The position numbers and the translations under genes were made by a program. Positions 22,161-33,116 of a stretch of 64,000 nt of DNA are shown piece by piece. The notes under the pieces were generated by a model. That model was not told the DNA's origin. It searched no databases and was given only the letters and a program-made list of their open reading frames with translations. The stretch comes from Durusdinium trenchii (Eukaryota > Sar > Dinophyceae > Suessiales > Symbiodiniaceae), in NCBI GenBank assembly GCA_963970005.1, contig CAXAMN010022740.1:328377-392376 (forward strand). Reading direction: 5' to 3'. Position 1 is the stretch's first letter; each line of letters opens with the position of its first letter.

Positions 22161-23598
22161 GTCGTATTCTGTTTAAACTGCATGTTCTTTCAGCTGTTCC
22201 ACGTAGCTGTATCATGTTTTTATGGATTTTTGATTGGGTTGTTGTCGTGTTTGATCTTTGGTCCATGTGGTTGCGCCATTTGGAACAGAGGCTTCTGCAT
22301 CACCTCCTGCCTCCCTACTGCAGGTCCAAGGTCCAACATCTCTATAATGCATGTATTTTGATATGTTTTGGGTTTGTCCATTCTTACCTGCAACAGTCAG
22401 TGAACAATGTTCACTATTTTTTTTAAAAAGGCCTTTACTAACCATACCATCATCATCCACTGTTACAGGTATTAGGATAGACCCAAACATATATTTAAGA
22501 GTTCGGCCAACACCATGACATAGCGGGCAGCAAGTAAACGGACGCACTATGCCATGGAAAAAGAAACATATATCGTGAAGTGGACATGTTTTCTTCTCCA
22601 TACCGCATCCCACAAAGTATGCATCAATCGCTGGTTTCCCAGCCCTGATGTCATCCAGACAACTCTTCAAAGGATCCTGCTTGCCTTCCCACAGAGAGAC
22701 AGAGAGAGAGAGAGAGAGAGAGTGCGTTTCCCCCGTATACCTTTGTACATCTTCCAACTGTACAAAATGTGTGCCTTCTCATCCACATAGAACAGGCAGA
22801 ATTTGGAAGATCTAGGTATGCATTACGTGGTGTTCTTCTTGAAGTCATGCAAGATGTTTTCCAATCTCAAGCCGTCCAAAGTCTTTTTTCCACGTCCAGA
22901 TACCTTGGTGGATCAAAACTATTCCATGCGATACCTGACATGTCTCCATACGATTGAACAAACATTGCATTGAGACCCTTGAAACCTGCTTGACCCTCAG
23001 TCACATTTGTTCACATGTTTGTTTCTTTAATGGAGTGTCTTCCAACAGTATTGCTTGAGTTAGCATACCCATGAGACTGCAAGATACTGTAATGATGTCA
23101 AATCTCAAGCGGTGGTTGATGTGATGATCTGCCCACACATGATCGAAGATATGGTTGTGTTCTTGTTCAAAAGGGGTGTTCAGTTCAAGGGAACACACCA
23201 AACATAAGTAGGAAGACATCTTTACATTTAATAGACGGATTTCTTCTTCCGCCAGTGCAGTCATCGTGTTTGTATACAATAGGTGCAGTCGTCACGTGTA
23301 TACAATATAGGTGTTTGTAGCAGAGTTTATACTACACGTCTTAAGAGGCCCATGTGTACAATGCAGACGGACGCAGGGCTCCGCATGGCTTTTGTCAACC
23401 CGCCCACCCCATCCAGACGGACTGCTTAGCTGCTACCCGAGTGGTGGTCCAACACGCGCTCTATTCTTTTTCAACCGTCACACGTCCCAGTGGTTCAAGG
23501 AGTATAAGAACATGTAAATCCATTACTTTTGTTTTTTTTTAGGTTGGAGCATTTCTTTGACTTGAAAGAAAAAGCTATCTATTCAACTGTGATGCCAG
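22161..23598. other. Stretch with no supportable gene
   Basis: Contains a GA microsatellite at 22691-22722. Nothing else I can name. Confidence 0.45.
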
Positions 23599-23870
23599 GA
23601 TCAACGCCTTCACCTTGCCTACCCATCGCCACATGCACTCCAGACACGCTTGACAGGAGTGCATGCATTGGGAATCACCACGCTGTCGAACTCAGGCGAT
23701 GCGCTCTTCACGGTCTACGCCTGTCAGGCCTTGCAGATGCTGGCCAAGTCGGACCCCGACGGCGATGGACGCTGGGACCACCCGAAGCGGCGAAAGCGGA
23801 GGAAAGCGGAGGTTTCGCCGTGCCGTTGTGGAGAGACGGTCATGACCGAACGTCACAAGGGCGCTAGCCG
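23599..23870 (+). CDS. Coding exon with a degenerate calcium-loop-like motif
   Basis: The acceptor GTGATGCCAG enters DQRLHLAYPSPHALQTRLTG, then GDALFTVYACQALQMLAKSD. About 78% G/C third positions. DPDGDGRWD resembles the first nine positions of an EF-hand loop, but position 8 is Trp and position 12 is not Glu, so calcium binding is doubtful. A basic PKRRKRRKAE patch follows. A possible next exon starts at 23878 after GCTATAG. Confidence 0.65.
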
Positions 23871-24201
23871 CTATAGGTGGAGGCCATCGCAAGTAGGTTG
23901 GAGGCCATTACTACTAGTAACAAGAAGCTACTATAGTTACCTCATTGGGAAAGCGTTCAGTTTTGTTCAGCTTGAGCGGAGAGCGGCTACGGTGGAAACA
24001 GCTCTCTTTTTGGGGGTGGAGACGGTATAGCACAGTGGAGTCCAGGCTTCGGGTAGCGCTGGTGTTGCACGAAATCGAGGAAAGTGTTGGGATCGTGAGC
24101 CCTTGAAAGCCCCCCCATTTTTCATTTCACATTGCCATGAGCTGTGCTTGTGACAAAGGAAAGCCCCCCCCAAAAAAAAAAATGAATCAAAACTTAGACT
24201 G

Positions 24202-24290
24202 GTGGACGACGCATCTCTTCCTGGCAGCGTGGACGTGTCGTTTCGGGCATCGACCGATTTCGCCAGATCGGACCAAAGTGACCCGATAAT
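24202..24290 (+). CDS. Possible exon, unknown product
   Basis: The frame DDASLPGSVDVSFRASTDFA has a G/C-rich third position and lies just upstream of foldback element 2, copy B. Boundaries unclear. Confidence 0.35.
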
Positions 24291-24323
24291 ATGCCGCCAA
24301 AAAAAAATGGACCGCGTATACTG

Positions 24324-24406
24324 CCAGCACCTTCCAACAGGTCTCCGAAATGGAGGGTTGTTAGGCCCTATCAGGTTTCAATTGGTGACCTGTTGGAGGT
24401 GCTGGT
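24324..24406. repeat. Foldback element 2, copy B (83 bp)
   Basis: Same ends and core as 17895-17976, including TTGTTAGGCCCTA and CAGGTTTCAATTGGTGACCT. Differences cluster around the middle of the left arm. Confidence 0.8.
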
Positions 24407-24836
24407 TTGCCTGAAAGGTTGCTTTGAAGAAAACAAGTCCAAAGCTGTTTTGGTGGAGCTGATTGGAACCGATTACGAGACTGTTTGGGCATTCATATCT
24501 AGTGGGCAGCGGCGCATCTAAGTAGTGGGCAGTGTCGGCAGGTTGAAGAGCCGCCCACGTTTGGAAGAACATCAGAGAAGCATGAATCATCCAGAGATAC
24601 CTGATGGTTTACATGGTATTTTTGGCCGAAACCGGTTGTGTTTGCCAAATCATGAGTTGTTGTGGCTGTTCTGGCCTGCGATGGCTAAGGACAGTCCAGA
24701 CTATTGCACGGATTGTGGCTGGGAATGCCACTGCCACTTGGACCAAGCTTTTTTTGTGTAGACCTATGACTGGATGAGCCGAATGTTTTATGAACTGATC
24801 TTTCTTGCACCCAAATTGGTGGATGATGTGTATTCA

Positions 24837-24837
<1 letters not shown>

Positions 24838-24886
<49 letters not shown>
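24838..24886 (+). repeat. AAC trinucleotide microsatellite
   Basis: About 16 uninterrupted AAC units. In one plus frame they would read poly-Gln and in the antisense poly-Val, but there is no other evidence of translation here. Confidence 0.9.
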
Positions 24887-24965
24887 TGATTCCTGGAACA
24901 TGTTTGACCAAGACCCCGGGCTTGAGATTCGTGCCAAAAGTTTAGAGAAGGCTCAGACTTCCCTA

Positions 24966-25048
24966 GGGCTCTAAGTACCTCCTCAAAAGGTATTTGGACC
25001 CTCCTGGCACCCATCCCAGTCCCACCTTCTCAGAGGCTACTTGGAGCC
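24966..25048 (-). repeat. Dispersed repeat family 3, copy C
   Basis: The reverse complement starts GGGCTCCAAGTAGCC and ends TACTTAGAGCCC, so the two ends form an imperfect inverted repeat around the shared GGGTGCCAGGAGGGTCC core. Confidence 0.65.
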
Positions 25049-25049
25049 C

Positions 25050-26170
25050 ATCCCGGGCTTGAGGTTTGTGGACCGGTCTCGTCTGAAACCTGGAACCTGC
25101 TGTTTTTTTGTCGAGGAAATTCATCTCCCCCAGGAGTCACTTAGTGGGTTTTGAGTCAGTGAGTGGAGAATGGGCACCACTATCCTCCAAGTTCGGCACC
25201 GCATTGACATTCAGGTCGCAGTGAGTGAACTCATGTTCTATGTTGAGATTTGCGGAGGATACCCAGTTAACACATCCTGAAAACTTTGCCTCACTTTGCA
25301 AGCCTATATAAGTGGCAAAGCATTCTGAAGCATGAAGCATAGATTGAAGATCAGAAGTGCCCCTTATCAGCACCAATCTCGATCCTTTGTAATCTCGATC
25401 TAGCAAAGTAGGGGCTCTTCAATCTACTATAATTAGTCCGTCATAGAGATCGTACTCCCATCATCCTTGTCTTCAGCATCCCCAATCATCCCAAGAGAGG
25501 TTGAAAGACCTTATGGCACCCCAGACAGACACATATGGGATAGGCCAGATAGGCTGTTCAACTTTTGTAGCTCCGGGTCCTCCTCAATGTGCGTGCACCG
25601 CGTGCAGGCTCAGCAAGCTCTCCTTGGCAGCCTGTACGAACACGGCGGCATTGGATTTGTTGCATTGTCTTTTGGTGCCTTGGTCCCACCATTGGTGGGA
25701 TTCGGATTTGGATGGATTGTGGATTCAGTCCTTTTCCCAATCTAAGGTCGCAGTAGTCACATCAATGCATATGTTCGGCAAACTGATGCTGCTGGTTTTC
25801 TTCAGGGCCTGTTGCCTGATAGTTTATGATGGGAAAATCAGTTGAGAAGCTCTTGTAGGCACATGATATGCAATGTTTAACAGATTTTAACAGTCCAACA
25901 GCAGCTTGTTCGATGTCCATCCAACTGTCCATGGCCATCCGATTCCTGTCCCTTCGTATAGTCATACCAATGGCCACTTGCATGGCACGTGCCACGTGCC
26001 GTGTCACATTCCACCTCAAAGCTCGGCACCTTGACACTCACACCAACCAACCCGTGTGTGGCTCGAGTCACCGACCAACCTGGTGAGGACGAAAGGAGGA
26101 CCATTTGATTTGATCTGATTTGATTTTCCATAGATGATGTCATGGCATGTCATGACCCGATGTTTTTCAG
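25050..26170. other. Stretch with no supportable gene
   Basis: Several open frames near 25467-25845 (one with a hydrophobic tail, another plus frame 114 codons) lack both splice sites and third-position bias; left uncalled. Confidence 0.4.
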
Positions 26171-26460
26171 CCCCACCGGGTCGCGACACACATGGAGTCC
26201 GGAACGGCCCCCCCCCGTCCGTCCGAGGAAGCGAAGTGCCCCAGCGCCCGTTCCGGCGTGCGCTGTGCCGTGCGGTCGCTGGCACATGCGTTGGCCAATG
26301 CTGAAGGGAGCGGGGAGGAGGAGGTGGGATCCGGGAGCAGGGCCAAGGAAGCGGCACCGGGGGTGTTCTTCGAGGGTGGCACCAGACACAGCCAGTCGTG
26401 GATGAGGGTCGTTTCCGCCGTTTCTTTTGGCGCCTGTTTAGTGCGTAAACGTGCACCTAT
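26171..26460 (+). CDS. Coding exon, unknown product
   Basis: The acceptor GATGTTTTTCAG enters in phase 0 a frame PHRVATHMESGTAPPRPSEE, then an Ala-rich helix and an acidic Gly/Ser linker (GSGEEEVGSGSRAKEA). Third positions are mostly G or C. The 3' limit is uncertain; GTGGGA at about 26325 is one possible donor. Confidence 0.65.
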
Positions 26461-27190
26461 GGATGGTAGATGGACCTGAAGGAATTTGTCTTTGTTTGGG
26501 GCTCCAAGAATGGGAAGTCAATAGGTCCACCTGGCAATTGAATTCTTATCCCCATGGACCACGCCGTTTTGCAGGATATTGACGGTCAAGGGTTTGGACC
26601 CCGTTTCAAACCTTAAGCCTTGAGGATACTGGTACCACCGCAATTTCTAGGAAATTGCACGCTCACATGTTAGAGCTACATACAGCTGCCCTGGCTTGGG
26701 TCCCATGGCGTCCCTGCAAGCTATCAACTTGACCCACGGCCAACTGAAATCAACTGAATAGTGGCCAAAAACCATCCCAAAAAAAACCGATACAATCCAA
26801 TATCCAATAAACTCCATAATATTATAATGGGCAGTTGTGTCGGTTTTTCTTAGGGACCCTGGCGACTGACGTTTCTGGTCGTTGCTTACAATCCAGCCCA
26901 CTGGTTTGGATGCCAACGTGTTTTGCGATGTGTTAGTGGATTTGACTAATGCCGTATATATGGTCTATTTCAGACAATGACATCTCTCCAGGGTTCGTGA
27001 TCGTTCGTGATGCATCTCGCCTCTTATATAGTGAACAGTACCAGTGTCCATGAGAGATTCGTACAACTGGGTTTTTCTAATTAGGACACTTCTGGGGCTT
27101 CAGTACTCCATAATTACTGTAATACTCCCATACACTACTGAAATCGATGCAAGATACCTGGACCCTATACGGGCCTATGGCTCTGGCCAG

Positions 27191-27278
27191 GAGGAGAAGA
27201 CTGCCATGCACCTGGAGCCGCCGCCCATTGGAACGGCCGACACCAACAACTGGCCACCGGAGTTGGAAGGCTGGAGAA
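27191..27278 (+). CDS. Internal exon, unknown product
   Basis: The acceptor GCTCTGGCCAG and a GTGGGT donor bracket 29 codons (EEKTAMHLEPPPIGTADTNN, then WPPELEGWR). High G/C third positions. Confidence 0.65.
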
Positions 27279-27436
27279 GTGGGTCCAACTGGCCTATGGG
27301 AGGAAAACCAATGTCCGATCGAATGTCCCAGACACCCAGGTCATGGGGGATAGGAACCAATATGCTACATAATCCTGCATGGCATGACCGATGTATGGCA
27401 TGACGGGCGCCCACATCAGGGAGGCTTTGCAGGACG

Positions 27437-27531
27437 CTGACTGGTGCGACTCGCAGGGAATGAGGGTGGCTGGATCCAATAGGATCTCTATTGGGGGCTC
27501 ATTCCCTTATTCCCTACTAAGCACCAGTCAG
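27437..27531. repeat. Foldback element 1, copy B (95 bp)
   Basis: Identical to 878-970 except for a short change (GGGTGGCTGGATCC against GGGAATGGATCC). Identity over nearly the whole unit suggests recent movement or conversion. Confidence 0.8.
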
Positions 27532-27604
27532 TCGGTGTAGGCATAGATCATCCATAATCCATGCATGGAGTGTTTGGGGGTCGTCCTTTGCCGCCCCGGT
27601 GCAG

Positions 27605-27668
27605 GCATGGTCGACCACCCGCTGATGCCCACCGAGGAGACACGCGCGAGCCGAGCGTTCACCGCTTG
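27605..27668 (+). CDS. Internal exon, unknown product
   Basis: The acceptor CCCCGGTGCAG enters MVDHPLMPTEETRASRAFTA, with a GTTGGA donor at 27669. High G/C third positions. Confidence 0.55.
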
Positions 27669-27899
27669 GTTGGACCTCCCAAGATCCAGAAACTGGTGGT
27701 TTTTTCGCTCTACAAATGAAAAACCCTCTACAAAGGCGCAACCAGTTGATGTGGTGTTTTTGTTGTGCACTTGACTGTAGGTTCATCAGCTGGTGAAGCA
27801 ATTGAACTGTCAATGACAATTGAACTGTTTGTTCTACTCAAACTGGTGAGTGACTACAAACAGAACAGCTGATCAGCAGCTGGTTTCGGGAGTGTATAC

Positions 27900-28660
27900 A
27901 ATTGAGTCATGACAATTCCAGTGAGATGGAGTGTCGATCCGCTATCTCTAACGACCTTAGGGTCGACTGCCACGCGCCCCTTCTCTGCGTGAAACAGCTG
28001 CCTCCCACGGTGTTGGGCCGAACGCCAGCATCGTTTGGTGCGGTTCCGAACATGTTCAGGAACCACCCCACTTCGAATACATCTCCAGCGGTTGGTTTGG
28101 ATTCGAAAAGGTTCGTCAGACACCCATTCTGAGTGAAGAGTTTTCAGAGGTCTCTTGAGATGCGCAGCGCATCCCAACGCAAGACGGAACCTCGAAAGGA
28201 CTCCAAAGAGTTCGTCACACGCCACCGTTCTTCAGTCGCTGCACGACGGTATACCACACCTCGGGTGTGGAGGACGAGCTGGTGCCGTCCTGGGCGGAGT
28301 TTCACCACGAGCTCTTTCAAGAACTGGCTGCTTGAGCTGGTCAGACAGGCGATTTCTGGATCGCGCATTGGGTGTCAGTCGGGTGTGTTTCGCTGGCCAG
28401 AGGAAGTGGCTCTAAACATCATGGGGTTCCAATGTGTCCCTTCTAACAATTCCAGTTGAACAAGGGTTGAGGCCTGTATGTTGGAGGGACACTGAAGGGG
28501 TCCACATGGGTCCACATGGGAGGTCACAGTTGACAGAGTAAGAGACCCATGCGTTCGGAGTGGCAGGATGCGAACCCGACAGAACTCGCGACGGGGATGT
28601 GCTTGCACCCAAGGGATCGAGTCTACCAATTATGAAGCACATGACCAACTTGTGCATCCA
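27900..28660. pseudogene. Degenerate coding-like island, strand unresolved
   Basis: About 750 bp where both strands carry long, natural-looking frames broken by single stops. On minus, one frame runs about 155 codons with one TGA near 28158, with NGCLTNLFESKPTAGDVFEV after a CACTCAG acceptor. On plus, one frame reads SGVEDELVPSWAEFHHELFQ and resumes after a stop. This could be a decayed gene or element; I cannot assign a family. Confidence 0.35.
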
Positions 28661-28699
28661 GGGTGTTGGGGAACCTTTGGAGCACCTTGGTACAGTTTG

Positions 28700-30160
28700 A
28701 ACATGTTTGAGATTGTTTGAACATCGATGTGCATCCGAGACCGATGGTTGATCGGCAAGGAGTTGTGCACGTATTTCGAAAAAAAGGACCTACATGCGTG
28801 ACAAAGCCAACATGACCAGTTTGAAGACACTTCCGACTTCCGACCCCACAGTGGACAGATCTGGTTTGAACCGAAAAAAAATAAAAGTGTCATCAAGTTT
28901 ACTGTGTGTGGCAGTGACAGGCCCTTAGATTCATTGTTTCAGGCCATACGATTTGCTATATATTATATAGACTTTAAGACTTCAAGATTCGATGTTGCAT
29001 CAGATAATGAACAGCCACCCCAACATCAGCTACGGACCACTCCACGACATCCAGTCATCCACTCACCGGTCGACTGAGGCTTGTCCCAATGCTGGAGATG
29101 CTTCCGACCCCAGCCTGGTGACTGGGTTCACACAGGGCAGAACCCCCGACGTGACCATGCGCGAAAAGTGATAGTTTCTGCATGTGTTGTTTTTGTTTAC
29201 TATATAAAATGCATGATATAATATGATGTATATAACAAATTATACTGTCAACGTTTATGATGGAATGGCTGGTAAATGTCCGGTGCGTGAACATAGCATG
29301 ATACAAACCTGCATGGGGAATTGTCGGGTGCCGTAGGCGCTTCTGCAACGGGAGATCCGCTCAATGAGCACAGCATTCTGTCAGGGGCCGATTCTGTCAT
29401 GAGATGTTGACTGGCCTTTGGGCCTTCATGTTCCAGGAAAGACAACAGCTCGGAATCTGGAGCAGAGTGACAAAGACGAAGGATTTGGAACAGCCTCATG
29501 GAACGAGTCGAACGAGTCCGGATGAAAAGCAAAGCGGATATCCAACGACGACGGTCGTGACGAGAGCAGCGTGTTCGGACCTCGCAGCCCAGGTGACGTT
29601 GGCCAATTTTGAGACCAAGGCCGGTCGAGCGGCTCGAGTTGGTCGATCTGGAGTTGGTCGATCTGGTCCAACCGCTATGGTAAGATGAAGCGAAGCCATG
29701 AGGGAGAAAACCCATCAAGATCCATGGAGCTTCCTTGTTGGCCATACAGCCATACCAATGAAGGTAAGAATGGGTGGATTGAGAATTCCAACATGATTTT
29801 GCCCAGGGTCGGAGAAGTGATGCAGTGATGTATACGGTACAGTGTATACGTCTTATGTCGGGTCAATGAAGTCCATGAACTGTGTGTGTGCAACCAGTGA
29901 AGACAACAACTCCCTTTTTGCAGGGCTGGCCATGCCAGACTTTGTCACAACCTTCAGTGGGGGAAGTATATACTTTCCCAAAAGCTATCATGGAATATCG
30001 ACATGAAAAAGATTTTAAAAAAATAAAAAAACACAGAGAGAAGAATCCTCAAGCCTCAAGTACATACAAGTCGCCTACCAGGCCCACTATATCCGAACTT
30101 CACTGCCCTGACCTCACAGGGTCCTGACCTCACAGGCCAACCGCCACGGTCCTCGGTCTG
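28700..30160. other. Mostly non-coding stretch with one weak plus frame
   Basis: Around 29490-29688 a plus frame reads RAACSDLAAQVTLANFETKA, then a Gly/Arg repeat. It has moderate third-position bias and no clear splice sites. Nothing else is supportable. Confidence 0.35.
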
Positions 30161-30171
30161 GTCTGGACCAG

Positions 30172-30297
30172 GCCAGCTTGTTGGCGGAGCATGCCACGGT
30201 GCACGCGGTCGAGTCCTCCTCGAGGCCGGGACGCCGAGGTGGAAGCACCGGAGCGGAAGGACCGGAAGGACCACCCAACGAGAACAAGAACAGAAGG
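30172..30297 (+). CDS. Internal exon (42 codons), unknown product
   Basis: The acceptor GTCTGGACCAG and a GTCACT donor bracket exactly 42 codons: a helical start (ASLLAEHATVHAVESSS), then a Gly/Arg/Pro/Asn linker. Probably a disordered region. Confidence 0.65.
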
Positions 30298-30783
30298 GTC
30301 ACTAGTTCTGAAAAGCTTGGTTGGTGGGGGTCAGTGGCAAGACCCTTGGAGTGGTTTTGATACGTTTTGATGTTCTGGGTGCGTCCGGCATGTTTTTGAA
30401 CGTGGGTCAGGTGTTTGGGTCGGCTCGGCTTTGGTCGGTCCTTATCGTCCACTCGTCATCACCCTTTTTCAGAGACACAGTCAGGGCGACCTGCCGAAAA
30501 ACGCCCGGTGGGTGGAGGAACATGGTTGAGACCGGCCCCTCCAGGTCCATGGTTCGTTTGATGTTCGTTTGTGGGTGGAGGATGCTCTCCTCCCACCATG
30601 TCGGACACGTCACCGGAGCAGTGTTGGATATTGGACATGTGACCGAAACGGACTGCGTGGCCTGAAACGGAGCAGACTCCACAGGTGACCGGTGTTTGAC
30701 CATCCATGTATGAAATATAGAATGCAAAAGCAGATTATTTACATGTAGGGTCATTAGGATCATCAACGGATATATACATATAT

Positions 30784-31014
30784 ATGGGTACATGTATACT
30801 ACCTATATTCTATGATTCTATGCATGCAAGGTTTGGGACAGGAAACCACAGCCACTGCGGCACCACCCGCAAGAAAAAGGCAGCCACCTGCCACGACCAA
30901 CTCTGGCTGCGCGGCGAGGCCTTTCACGAAGAAGTACACCTGTTCGTCCATCCCAGCGGCCTGGAACCGGAACATGCTCAGCAGCGAGGAGCCGGAGGAG
31001 ACCTCCAGCAGTAG
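30784..31014 (+). CDS. Coding island with two plausible plus frames
   Basis: The favoured frame reads CHDQLWLRGEAFHEEVHLFV then HPSGLEPEHAQQ and stops TAG at 31012-31014. An alternative frame runs to 31120 with a Ser/Glu-rich stretch. Both have G/C-rich third positions, so only the presence of an exon is claimed. Confidence 0.5.
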   Translation: MGTCILPIFYDSMHARFGTGNHSHCGTTRKKKAATCHDQLWLRGEAFHEEVHLFVHPSGLEPEHAQQRGAGGDLQQ

Positions 31015-31340
31015 CTCTGAGAGTGGCTTCGCATGGGAGTGGGGGAGGGCCGGAGCTCCGGACTCTAAGCCAGAAAAGAAGCTGGTCTTCACAATCAGGA
31101 AAACTCCAATGCAGGCATAGATAATACTATATTCAAATATATATATTCAAATGCTTGTAAAGCCGTTCTTCATGCGGCCGCCAGGTACCACTGACAGTGC
31201 GGCCGCTGTCTCCACGTCTCTCCACGGTTCAAACACACAATGTAGACTATTGATATCTCTTGACATCTCTTGACTGATTTTCACCTCCTCCCATATGGAG
31301 AGCTTTTACAATCCATGCATGTCTTTGTGGGTCGTGATTC

Positions 31341-31492
31341 AGATGCATACTATTGGTCTCGTCTACATACACCCTGGGAGCCTACAGACGAGGCCCCTGG
31401 CAGACCGTCTCGTCCTGCAAGCTGCCCATCTACTATGAAGAGAACGCGCCAGTGGGCTCGGACGAGTACATCGTAGACCCAGCGATGCTTGG
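31341..31492 (+). CDS. Coding exon, unknown product
   Basis: The acceptor GTGATTCAG enters a frame STYTLGAYRRGPWQTVSSCK then LPIYYEENAPVGSDEYIVDP, with about 75% G/C third positions. It stops at TGA near 31491 unless spliced at a GTAGAC or GTGAGT donor. Probably the same plus gene as 31979 and 32357. Confidence 0.6.
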
Positions 31493-31978
31493 ATGGACCT
31501 GAGACCTGGTGAGTGGTGAACTGGGCCTCTCTTTACGTCCAGTGGCCAAACAGATGACCAGTGGCACTGTTTCCAAGACATGTTCTACGTGGAGATGTAC
31601 AAATCTCTATGGGGGGAAATTGGTGAGCGTCTCTTGAGTGAGAGGAGATGACCCCCATGCACATGCCCATGCACCCCTTTTGGGGGGTCAATGGGGTCCC
31701 CACACTTGGGGGGTGTCCCCACTTGGTGGACCTCCTCCGTGGGAGTCCGGCGGGGACAAGGCCACCGACCAATGTTTCGGGATCCGGCGCGGTGAAACTC
31801 CTTGTCGAGACCGCTATAGACCGTAGCAGCGAGGCATCTGCAGGAAGATCATGGTCCAGTCATACCGAACCTGAGGAGGTACGACTGGAAGCCCTTTCTC
31901 AGGTCCTAACGTCTATCTAAGTCTATCTGTCTCCTTGCTAGCATCGCCTCTCTGATCTCTCTCCCGCCTTCGCTTCAG

Positions 31979-32113
31979 GAAGCGTGGCAAGGCCGTGTTG
32001 ATGTCCCGGCGATCGATCCGCTCCAGCACCAAGGCGCGCGCGGTGCGATTTCGTTCACCGGAGGGCTCCCAGACCCCCGGCCTGGGAGGCACCCGGAAGG
32101 AGAATCAAGGACG
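31979..32113 (+). CDS. Internal exon (45 codons), unknown product
   Basis: A strong acceptor (CTCCCGCCTTCGCTTCAG) and a GTTTCA donor bracket exactly 45 codons in phase 0 (EAWQGRVDVPAIDPLQHQGA...). A second frame, KRGKAVLMSRRSI, is also open. Confidence 0.6.
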
Positions 32114-32356
32114 GTTTCAATTGGTACTTGTTAAACGTATTTGGCGCAATTATGCATGTTTTTTTAATGATGAATTATGATACGCGTTTGATGCTTCTAT
32201 CTTTCACCTACTGTACCCACTTCTAGGCTACTTACTCTATTTAACTTGGACTGCTTGGTGTACATGTCCTCGGATGGAGCAACATACAGGGTACAGCATA
32301 TCATATACATATTCCCCTTCTTCTCATGTTGTATACCTCTCCAACTGGCCTGCCAG

Positions 32357-32467
32357 GTGCACAACTGGGCTCAGGCGGTGGCCAGTGCGGAGGCCGCTGG
32401 TGCGTTGGCCGTGGTCGTCTTCAATGACTTGGATGCCATGGAGACCGCGCGTGCTTGGGGTCGCACC
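32357..32467 (+). CDS. Internal exon resembling part of a PA (protease-associated) domain
   Basis: The acceptor TGGCCTGCCAG and a GTGGGG donor bracket exactly 37 codons in phase 0. The sequence AVASAEAAGALAVVVFND follows the A-x-x-A-G-A-x-A-V-V-V-x-N-D pattern that closes the core of PA domains, which occur in proteases, sorting receptors and RING ligases. A single exon is too little to name the protein. Phase fits joining after 31979-32113. Confidence 0.55.
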
Positions 32468-33116
32468 GTGGGGGAGCGTTTTTGCTCCACGTAAAGGGGT
32501 GTCACCCGTGGTGTAAGCCAGAGCTAGAAAGCAAACAAGATGAACATGATTGTATTGCATGTGCGAAAGCAGCAGCTTGCAAGTGTTGACACCCTCAAAG
32601 CAGCATAAGTGTCGAACAACAAACATACAGAATATACAGACAGAGCTCCTTTTTGACTACCAGGACCTTCTAAGTCCTAAAAAAAAGCGGGTGCAATCTG
32701 AAAGATCGTCTTTGAAGCACTGGTCAAAGAATATCCCGGTTCCCACTGGGAAAACCCGGTTTTTGCACATTGCATGTGAGGTCATTGATTCGCTGCCTTA
32801 GAGTCGCTCAACACATGGCGGTGAGAAGGAAAAATTGCAAGGCATACTTTTGTTTTGTTGATCATATTCTATAGCATCCTAGGATGTCTGAAGTTTTGTG
32901 CTCAAAACATCTCACGACTGCTTTTATCTTTGGTCTTTGCACCATCCTCATGGGCGCTGCCCCTGCTCCCGCACATGGAACATGGTTGCTCATTTTCGTC
33001 CGGAACCCTGGTGAGAGCGGTCAGCTGCGGAGCTCAATGTCCAAGGGTCCTGCAGCGAGTTGAGCGATGTACCCCGCAGACTTTTGTGAATCAAGTCAGT
33101 GGGGTTGGGTTGGGCC

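Noticed and set aside
24838..24886. Poly-Gln protein segment
   Set aside because: AAC repeat only; no flanking coding bias.
28540..28620. tRNA-like stretch on minus (TTGGTAGACTCG, then GGGTTCGCATCC)
   Set aside because: The D-like and T-like boxes are spaced plausibly, but no acceptor stem or anticodon stem can be formed, and the region reads as a degenerate coding island.
31174..31206. Paired GCGGCCGC sites as a vector contaminant
   Set aside because: Flanking DNA is continuous with the surrounding genome-like sequence and no vector sequence is recognisable.
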